Part shown: positions 56,363-64,000 of the stretch, piece after piece
Position numbering within the stretch: the stretch's first letter is position 1
Layout of the letters: each line of letters begins with the position of its first letter
Origin: Mytilinidion resinicola
Taxonomy: Eukaryota; Ascomycota; Dothideomycetes; Mytilinidiales; Mytilinidiaceae
Length of the DNA: 64,000 bases
Assembly: GCF_010093595.1 (NCBI RefSeq)
Contig: NW_022985449.1
Span: 34,917 to 98,916, forward strand
Direction of reading: 5' to 3'
Notes under the pieces: generated by a model
The model's database searches: none
The model's input: only the letters and a program-made list of their open reading frames with translations
Told to the model about the DNA's origin: nothing
Made by a program: the position numbers and the translations under genes

Positions 56363-58424
56363 ATGGGTTCTATAAGACATCCGTCGCAAAGTGCAGCTGA
56401 TGCTTCTGGACTCGGGGCCAATGCCACCATTCTCTACAATCGTCGTTCCGCTTTCAGCCTCAGCCAAGGTGATATGACTCCAGATGACCAGCTATGCGAG
56501 CGGTGCGCTCGTTTTGATCTGGACACCATTTCCTCCCGTGACACAGTCCATCGAATGTGCGGCGAAATGATTGCCATTCTTGGACTCGTGGATAAGAGTT
56601 GGAAAGAGCGAGCATGTGCCTTTTGCAGGCTAATCGGATCACTCATGGTCAATTATCCGTCCAAAAAAACTCTAGGGGTATCGGCAATGCCGGTGCAATG
56701 GATGGTAGCTTACGCTGTCCCTGGTGTCGGAGCAGCCTTTCTTGGACTGCACGAATATGGATCTGGTGTGGGCTCATCGCACTGGCAGCCCTGTTCGATT
56801 GGCCGTATTACGCCTCAGGATCAGCTATCAGAGATTCGCAGTGATCTGATGCAACGAATGGTTGATCCTCTTCAGATTAATTACTATGCAATCAAACGAT
56901 AGCTTATGCATTGCTCACTGAATCACCGCGTGTCTTGCAGCCTTAGTCGCCAGGATATCGATCGCGGGATACCATTCCTCAGTCTCATAGACTGCCGAAA
57001 CAGGACCATTGTCACTCCGAATCTCATGCCTATGCCGCGGTTCACGGCGCTAAGCTACGTATGGGGGTCCTCAGGCTCAGGGCCATCTCAGCCACGCGAC
57101 TACACTCAGCTTGGTAACGCAGATCAAGTCATTAAGGATGCCATCAGCGCGACTCTCCGTCTAGGCTACGATTACCTTTGGGTAGATCGTTACTGCATTA
57201 CGCAAGAGGGCAACGAGCACAAGCATGAACAAATACAGAACATGCATCGTGTGTATCGACAAGCGGAAGTCACCTTGATAGCCGCCGCGGGTAAGGATTC
57301 GCATCATGGGTTACCAAGTGTCAGTCTTACACCGAGGGCTCCACAGCCGTGCGCGAGAATTAATGGTGCAGTCTACGTTTCGACTCTTCGGCCCCCTCCT
57401 GAACTGATCGATAAATCCGTTTGGGCTACAAGAGGCTGGGCATACCAGGAGGCCATTCTTTTAAGACGACGGCTGTATTTCACCGACGAGCAAGTTTATT
57501 TCGATTGCAAAGCCATGGCCTGCCGCGAAGCCATTGTGCCAAATCTATGTACCCGGCCTCGCGAAATCAGCGTACATGATGCACAATATCCCCATAGCTT
57601 ATTTCGTCATATCAAAGCATACAACCTTGTCATACGACCATGACATCTTGAACGGACTCTCTGGCATATTGCAACTTTTCTCGGAACAGCGCACAGCCTT
57701 TCATCATTGGGGTTTGCCCATTGCCCCCCCACATTTTACGAATACCTTCATATCTGCGAAGACAGCGGGAGGGGCATCCCCAGTTAACCGTTTCACATTT
57801 GAGCTTCTGTGGACTCCATTACATGGGCCCATCCAAGCTCGCTCGGGATTTCCCAGCTGGTCTTGGACAGGATGGAAAGGCCCGTATGTTGGTCCAACGA
57901 CTTGCTCAACATCACGGCAATATGGTCAGTCGAAGTGCGCATTGTCCTCGAGAACAACAGGTCACTGGATTGGGCAGATTACGAACTTCTGGACGCAGAA
58001 AGAAAGGATGACCTGAAGGCAACGCAGTTCCTCGATACGAGCGTCAACAATCAAAGTTGGGGTCCGAAAATATGAAAACTACAAAGACAGGGAAGGCCCG
58101 TGGCGATCTGTCATTCTCCACAAGCCTAAAGACTTTACCTCAACCTTGTTATTGACTCAACAGTGTAAGAGTGGAAGCTTGTTCGAACAGAGACTTCAGC
58201 GTGAAGAGTGGCTTGGAATCATTCTAATGGGAGGAGAATGGCAATGGCCTGGGAGGGATGGCCTCTCTTATTATTATGGTGAAAGCTCATTATTTGGGTT
58301 GAGCGGAACAGTCGTGTTGTTGATTGACCAAGTTGGCAAGGTGATGAAGAGGGTGGGTTTATTTGGAACACATGAGCCAATTCCCCGAGAACTCACTGAG
58401 GAACGGTGGATACGACTTGGATGA
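56363..58424 (+). pseudogene. HET-domain (heterokaryon incompatibility) gene, multiply disrupted
   Basis: The reading from ATG 56,363 starts with CERCARFDLDTI and KERACAFCRLIGSL, typical of the region before HET. A TAG at 56,900-56,902 interrupts just where the family has Trp (YYAIKR-stop-LMHCSL). The HET domain follows: FLSLIDC, FTALSYVWGSSGSG, VIKDAISATLRLGYDYLWVD, CITQEGNEHKHEQIQNM, AEVTLIAAAGKD, then SVWATRGWAYQEAILLRRRLYFTD. Then the frame shifts near 57,620, again near 57,890 (GWKGP then VCWSNDLL), and again near 58,050 before the C-terminal EEWLGIILMGGEWQW. HET proteins trigger cell death upon non-self fusion. With a nonsense codon and at least three shifts, this copy is dead. Introns could explain one break, not all of them. 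Confidence 0.8.
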
Positions 58425-58899
58425 GAAACATGGAACGCCTTAAAGAACAGTCCCGGACTTTGCAGCGAGCTTTATATGATCTGGCCTTCTTTAGAATAAT
58501 GAATATGTACTTATTACTACTTTGATTCCCATTTCAGTTGCTAGAGACGCCCTATCAGTTAGTTGATAGCTTTTCAAGACTGGCTCCGCACGTTCGAGAC
58601 ACACTTTTGGCTGCTGAGTGTAGAAAAGGGGAAGCTGTCTCTTAGCACCTGCATATTGAGCTGTCTCTTGAGAAACGCCAAGAGACAGAATTTCGCTCTG
58701 TATTCAAGACTTTTGCACACTCCCTTACGCCAAGCCTTACCTATATAGGGAATATCTGTGTCCTGGCAACTCGATGGTGTCCAGCTACCACAGTCTCACA
58801 TCCTCAAGACACAATGAAAGTCACGCGATCCTCAGTGCTCCTGATTCATACTCATTCTTCGTTTCCGTGTTCTTCATTTACATACACATCCCGCCCAAG
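58425..58899. other. Intergenic, nothing recognised
   Basis: 475 bp between the convergent HET pseudogene and the TBC gene. Only domain-free small frames; no repeat or RNA gene seen. Confidence 0.5.
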
Positions 58900-60998
58900 C
58901 TAACTGTTCGGCCCCATCCCCACCCCACCCAAGCTTTTACTCCCCGTGTTCTTGAGATGCGCGCTACTCCCCCTGAACAGACTCTGCCAGATATAGGCCT
59001 CGCTGAGCAAAAGCTCGATGTCCTGTTCGGTCCAGTCGCGGGTAGGCAGAGCTTGCAGGAACATCATAACTTCCTGGAAGTCCATCTTCAGGAGACGGTC
59101 GGACCATTTCACCAAAAAGGCGGCGCAAACGTATAGATGAAAGGAGGAAAAGCCGTCGTCTTCGGCCTGTGGGATGTGGTTAGAAGATAGGGTATAAAGA
59201 TAGTGTGGGTAGAGATGGAAGGGCTGAAGCATACCAAATACGTGTCCCACATCCTGATAGTGTTTTTGACCGTGATCTCGCGCATGAGGAGGCAGTTCAT
59301 CCATCGGAAGCTGAATTGGATGAACTCCACACCTTCTTTCGCAAGATGATCCGCTAGATTTTTGTCGATTCGGGTGGTCAGGTCTCGGAGGTTTGAGACT
59401 TGGCGTTGTATTCCGGGTTGAGCGAAGATGTAGTTGTCCTGGATGCCGTCTAAGAGTTTCGTGAGACACCAGAAGGAATCTGCTTCGACTGCATCCAAGA
59501 CGGGTTTAGGTAGCTGCCCGGGATCCATGCCGAATTCGATGTCTGGATCTGAGATGTAGGCGCCTAGGAATACTTGCCAGAAGGGCGTTACGAGATCGTT
59601 TATGCCCTGTACGTACCCAGAGGCGGGATGCCGAATGGCCCATACATACAAGATTCGTTCCAGTGACCTTTGAGTCGCTTCGTAGCTGTACAATTCCAAA
59701 TGCGGGTTCGTCCGGGGAACGTCGATGCTTATTTGATGCCATATCGATTCATCCAGACCTCGGCCGCGACCACGATTCGCAGAAGGTTTCGAAGATGCGC
59801 CTACAACACCCGCTGCAACTGGGTCACTGCTCCCCGAAGTTCCTCGCTCAAAAGCATTCCGAACACCGTCTAGGTATTCCTTTCTTTTCCTTTCGAGGGT
59901 TGCAACTCGGCGCTCGCTGCTTGTAGGGAGGTAGCCGAGGAGGACCTGCCAGGTCATGGCTCGTACTTCGGAGGGGATTCCAGACCAGGCGGCCGCGCGG
60001 AGTTCAGTGAGGGAGATGGTGCTTGTTTGTAGTATCCGTTTGAACTTGTTGATTCGCGTTATACGTGCGGCGTGTGCTTCTACATCTTTCGGTGCAGCGC
60101 CTGAGGCGAGAGGAGAATGGGATATTAGGTGTAACGAATTCGCAGGATCGCGGAGAATCTCTTGGTATTGTGGTCGTAGTATCTTGCCCTCGCTCTTCTT
60201 TGCCGTGGGGTAGTTTGGAATGCCGCGCTCTTCAGCAATGTCGCCGCTGAACATGGAAAACGGAGTATGCGTGGAGCCAGTTCGGACATGGCTTGGAGTC
60301 CCGCCGGGGTCGTATCTTTTGTTTGGTGGTTTCCGTTTTCCTTTCCGTCTCATGTTCGCTATACTAGGAAGGCCAAATTCGTCCTCGTCATCGTCATATG
60401 TGGTTTCCCCGACATCATCGTCATCGGCGTCTTCGTCGGCCTCCCAGTCGGGGTTGGTGTCGCTGAGGAATGCTCTATAGTTCTTTCGTGGCGGCGGTGA
60501 TATACTGTTCAGAGGTCCGGATCGTGGGAGGCTTGGATCCCGGCTGCGGGAGGCGGAGGGTGGTGTTCTGGGACGAGGTGCGCCGGAGAGGGACCTGTTT
60601 CGGGGGATGAGACATATCCAAGGCAGGAGAAACAAGAGCCATCTCGGCGGGTCTTACAGAGAATCAAACTTGAGCAAGTCGGCGTGGGAGTAGGAGGCTC
60701 CAATGACCTTCTTGCTGTCGTACGATGTTGCCGTGTTCGAATTGGTGCGCCAGAACGGAGAGGAGGAGCTGGGAGAGCATCAATAAAAGGGGATGGTCCC
60801 CAAGGCGTGCAGCTGGACTTACGAGGAACGGTCTGGAGGAGGGCAGCCACAGGCATTAGCCGGACTGGTGGTGGTGAGGGAGGGCAGAGAGGGCGCAACG
60901 AACCGACCTGGACCATTTCCTAGACATACCGGATTAGCAGAGTAGCAGGCGAGGATGCAGAGGACAAAACATGCCTGCTGAAGCTTCTTGGAGGCCAT
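58900..60998 (-). CDS. Gyp1-type TBC-domain Rab GTPase-activating protein
   Basis: Exons 60998-60823, 60768-60658, 60594-59235 and 59166-58900 give 637 residues. The N-terminal third is disordered and acidic (WEADEDADDDD). The TBC domain begins with LRAAAWSGIPSEVRAMTWQVLLGYLP. It carries the catalytic Arg finger in ISIDVPRTNP, and the Gln finger in YVQGINDLVTPF. Later parts are LTKLLDGIQDNYIFAQPGIQ, FSFRWMNCLLMREI, IRMWDTYL joined to AEDDGFSSFHLYVC across a 68-bp intron, and LLSEAYIWQSLF. It should stimulate GTP hydrolysis on Ypt1/Rab1-type GTPases at the Golgi. The 5' exons were inferred from splice signals: ATG 60,998 is the only in-frame start, so the first about 60 residues are uncertain. 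It is divergent from the RRM gene. Confidence 0.87.
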
Positions 60999-61441
60999 TG
61001 CGCGGCGTGGGAGGCAAAGTCGCTATTCACTGCATGCATACGTGCCTACAAAGGTACCTGTGTATGCCTCGATGCCCTTGACGCCGGCAGCCTTGCCCAG
61101 TTTCGAGCCACGTGACGAAGAGTGGCCCCAGCTCACGCTAAACTTTATCACCCGCGACTCCTCATCTGCGGCTGTCTTGCCTTTGTAGACTCTCCACAAC
61201 ACAACACCGACAACCTCAGCTCCATCCGCCACTCTCTCTTGCTGGCACCTCCTGCAGTCGCCGGCTTCAACTGCACTCTGCCGTAGTCTCGCTCGCCAGC
61301 GTTTCCTTTGCTGCGACGAGTGCCACTACCGGCGCGTGACGACTCCTCTTTGTCGTGTCGCACGCCGTTTGACTGCTAACCTCCAGCGGCTTTTCCTCCC
61401 CTTCGCCTTCTTCCTTACGCCCACTCACCGTTACAGCGACA
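60999..61441. promoter_or_regulatory. Divergent promoter, TBC and RRM genes
   Basis: 443 bp separate the two start codons. The part near the RRM gene is pyrimidine-rich on the plus strand (ctcctctttgtcgtg, ttttcctccccttcg), common in highly expressed fungal genes. No specific site was identified with confidence. Confidence 0.4.
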
Positions 61442-64000
61442 ATGGCCGAGCCCGAGGAGCTCGAGGATGATCTCTTCGCCGATCTGTGAGTGCTCTCCAC
61501 ACCGTCCCGAACGGCGTCAGGCAACCAGCACGCGCATTTTCCTCGTGCGCCTTGTCACAGGCAGCAAGCTGACTGTCCGACTCAACAGCTACGAAGGAGA
61601 CGACACCCCCGCCCAGCCCACTGAACCCACCAGTGCAGCGCCTGAATACAATGCCCCCAAACAAGACGAGTTCGAGCCCGTCGAGGAGCCCATGCAGGAT
61701 CAGTCGCACATGAACGGCATGAATGGTGCTCTGATGAAGATGGAAGATCATGACGATAGAATGCAGGGTGGCTGGGATGCGAACCAGCACTATGATGGGG
61801 GTCCAGTCGAGAATGACGACAACTATGGTCCTGTTGGCATCAAGGAAGACGGGTGAGTCAGATACTTAGTTTCGTTTCAATAGCAGGCAATTCGTAAAGC
61901 AGCCTGGACGCATCCATGCTCAGAGGTAAGACGGCCAGATGGCACGGTGGCGACGGCAGTAAATCCCTGGATTTCAATCCTAGGCGACTTCAGAAAGAGA
62001 CTTTCCTCAACAGCGCGTGTTGAAATACCATATATCAGCGTCACAGAGTCGTTCAATCAATCAACTTTGGTTTGGTTCAGAGCAAACCCGCATCTTCTCG
62101 ATGCACACCTTCATTTTGCGATCCGCTTGGCAGCTATGCCTTGGTCGATCTCGGCTGCCTTTGAAGAAAACACGGCTTCCGACATATGGTGCCAATGTCA
62201 CCAACTTGGCTCTTCAAGATCACGAGAATGGCAATGGGTCTGATTGGGCGGAGTGGTTACGACGTTTTTGATGGTTCGGACGAATCAATGGTTGTTGGTC
62301 TAGCTGAGCGCAGAGGCATTGGTGGATGAGCGTGTGGTCCTGGATTAGTTGCAGCCCAGATGCCTGGAAAAGAGTGCAGACGGCATTGATGGACGACAGC
62401 ACTGGTATACCTACACCTCTCTCAGATACGCCTGACAGAAAGGACTCAGATCCTGCCACCTCTAAGGGGCATAGCTTCATGTCGATAAATTCTTCATAGA
62501 GCGTACCTGCACAGACTGAGGGTAGTCGTTCGAGAAGACGGTTAGCTTGGTCCATGACCATCTTATCTAGCTCTCGACTCCGTAGCAAAACACAGCCGCT
62601 TCAACCGAGATCCCCTGTGCCTTGCAAGGCCGTGTCTACGATGGTGGAAATGGTCTTGGAAAATCGACGTACTCGGAGGAGCTCTGTCGCTTGAGGCACT
62701 TGCTGGGACCGATTGCCCACGGCTTGCTCTCGTGTTTTGCCCTGCAGCAGCGTCACTCTCGTCAAAACTCGCTAGGCACATGGCAAGCGAACGAGGGCAG
62801 CCATCAACCAGCCCTACGACTCACCACGCAAGCAAAAAAGTCGGAGCAATGGTTCTTGAATTGTTTCTGTGGATACATACCCTGACGGATTGAGACTGAT
62901 GGTCACATTACAACGTTTTCAATACATGTTACCATACCCTACGGAGCCCCACCTGGACGGATTCTGGACCTTGGACCATTACTGCTGTTGCCCGTTGCCC
63001 GGGACGTCCTGGCCACCGACTCCTGCTTTTTGTTTTCTACTTGCTGCCGCGATGCATTCTGATGTACGAGTCTTGGAGTTTGCTAACATTCAATCTATAG
63101 AAAAATGTTCATTGGCGGTCTGAATTGGGAGACGACGGAGGGTATGTCACAGCGTTCCCCTCTACTTGCAAATGCAATCTCGCCACGACTTTTCATTTTC
63201 AATTCCCATACTGGAAAGCAATATGCTCGCCTGCAAGGCTTTACTATATGCGCTGTATTATACTGTCCACCTACTTCTACACTTGCTCCAGCCATAGATA
63301 TCGAGTAGGCACTAATCAAATTCTCCATAGAATCCTTGAAGAATTACTTCTCTCAGTTTGGTGAAGTCAGCGAATGTACCGTTATGCGCGACAGCGCTTC
63401 TGGTCGATCGCGAGGTTTCGGCTTCCTGACCTTCAGGGAGCCCAAATGTGTCAATACCGTCATGGTAAAAGAGCACTATCTGGACGGCAAGATTGTAAGA
63501 GGTTCTTTTGCTAGACCCCCTGGCTCATCAACTGTAAGCTAATTGTCCCACTAGATCGATCCGAAGCGCGCCATTCCTCGCGAAGAGCAAGAGCGTACTT
63601 CCAAGATCTTCGTCGGAGGTGTCAGCCAGGAGGCAACAGAGCAAGATTTCAAACATTTCTTCATGCAGTTCGGCCGCGTCATCGACGCCACTCTCATGAT
63701 GGACAAGGACACGGGCCGTCCTCGCGGCTTCGGCTTCGTCACCTTTGATGGCGATGCCGCTGTCGATGCAACCCTCCAGGGACCTTTAGAGATCCTTGGC
63801 AAGCCAATCGAAGTCAAGCGAGCCCAGCCCCGTGGCAACATGCGGGATGGCGAAGAGGAAAAGAAGGGGTTTGGCAGACGAAATGGATCTGACACGAAGT
63901 TCGGAGGCCGCAACGAAGGCCAAAACGGAAATTTCGACGGATCAGGCAACAATGCACAGCAAGGAGCCCCAGGCATGACCGCTGGCATGTCTCCTGCAAT
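61442..64000 (+). CDS. Hrp1/Musashi-like hnRNP with two RRMs, 3' end beyond window
   Basis: Exons 61442-61485, 61589-61852, 63101-63141, 63331-63494 and 63555 onward. The acidic N-terminus (EPEELEDDLFADL, then EGDDTPAQP and Met/Asn-rich sequence) is followed by two adjacent RRMs. RRM1 has RNP2 KMFIGGLNWETTE and RNP1 SRGFGFLTF; RRM2 has RNP2 KIFVGGVSQEATE and RNP1 PRGFGFVTF. The order and spacing match Hrp1/Nab4 (cleavage factor IB, mRNA 3'-end formation and export) and related Musashi-like proteins. A Gly/Asn-rich tail begins at the window edge. The protein should be nuclear and shuttle. The second intron is 1,248 bp, far longer than any other here; the remaining introns are 103, 189 and 60 bp. 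Confidence 0.9.
61853..63100 (+). other. 1,248-bp intron of the RRM gene
   Basis: It starts with GTGAGTCAG and ends with TCTATAG, both normal. Joining GG before it and AAAAATG after it keeps the frame and completes RRM1. Small frames inside (for example minus 62,220-62,588) have no domain. It could hold a cassette exon or a small RNA; I did not recognise one. Confidence 0.75.

Noticed and set aside
62220..62781. Minus-strand ORFs in the long intron as separate genes
   Set aside because: No domains and no start or splice context; a nested gene is not supported.

Overview
This is nuclear DNA of a filamentous ascomycete (Pezizomycotina). Genes have short introns (about 48-65 bp) with GTRAGT-type donors, and recognisable single-copy fungal genes are present (MCM2, Mad1, a UBR7/Mlo2-type protein, a Gyp1-type TBC protein, an Hrp1-type RRM protein). 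About 16.8 kb at the left is ruined by repeat-induced point mutation (RIP). I cannot place the class from sequence alone; Dothideomycetes or a relative is a guess.

Layout. (1) 1-16,780 is a RIP-mutated, TpA-rich, CpA/TpG-poor block. Translation that reads through RIP stops (TAA/TAG/TGA where Gln, Arg or Trp are expected) reveals four decayed genes: a NACHT-WD40 NLR-like gene (minus, 1-2,625), a pogo/Fot1 DDE transposase (plus, about 3,300-4,980), a DUF3435 (Starship captain-type tyrosine recombinase) gene with a C-terminal zinc-finger region (minus, 7,721 to about 10,300), and a Ty3/Gypsy integrase plus chromodomain (plus, about 13,640-14,680). It also holds two tandem-repeat arrays and degraded coding-like stretches I cannot name. 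(2) 17,343-36,000 is an accessory, catabolic-looking stretch. It has a sugar MFS transporter divergent from a GH2 beta-mannosidase, a small-molecule kinase, a bZIP-DUF3425 factor, a capsule-type glycosyltransferase, an aldo-keto reductase, a DAL5-type MFS transporter divergent from a TauD-like dioxygenase, and an IPNS-like 2OG oxygenase. (3) 36,000-46,300 has F-box-type genes (one short, one broken), a secreted VWA/Het-C-like protein interrupted by a one-base frameshift, and a DUF3176 membrane protein. (4) 47,300-64,000 is the housekeeping part: mad1, UBR7-like, mcm2, a broken HET-domain gene, gyp1-like and the start of an hrp1-like gene. Three related ~190-bp inverted-repeat (MITE-like) elements sit between these genes.

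How genes may work together. The sugar transporter and beta-mannosidase share a 495-bp divergent promoter with two CreA-type motifs, suggesting uptake and intracellular cleavage of manno-oligosaccharides. The DAL5-type transporter and TauD-like dioxygenase share a 573-bp divergent promoter, suggesting import and oxidation of one small organic acid or sulfonate; both carry a GC-AG intron. The MCM2 promoter has an ACGCGT (MCB) site, as expected for G1/S control.

The most interesting signals are the captain-type recombinase gene and NLR inside one RIP block, with a RIP gradient that stops at intact WD40 repeats; the new MITE family; the paired GC-AG introns; and a 1.25-kb intron in the RRM gene. 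Splice sites were placed by eye. Each intact spliced model adds up to a whole number of codons, but none was checked against transcripts.
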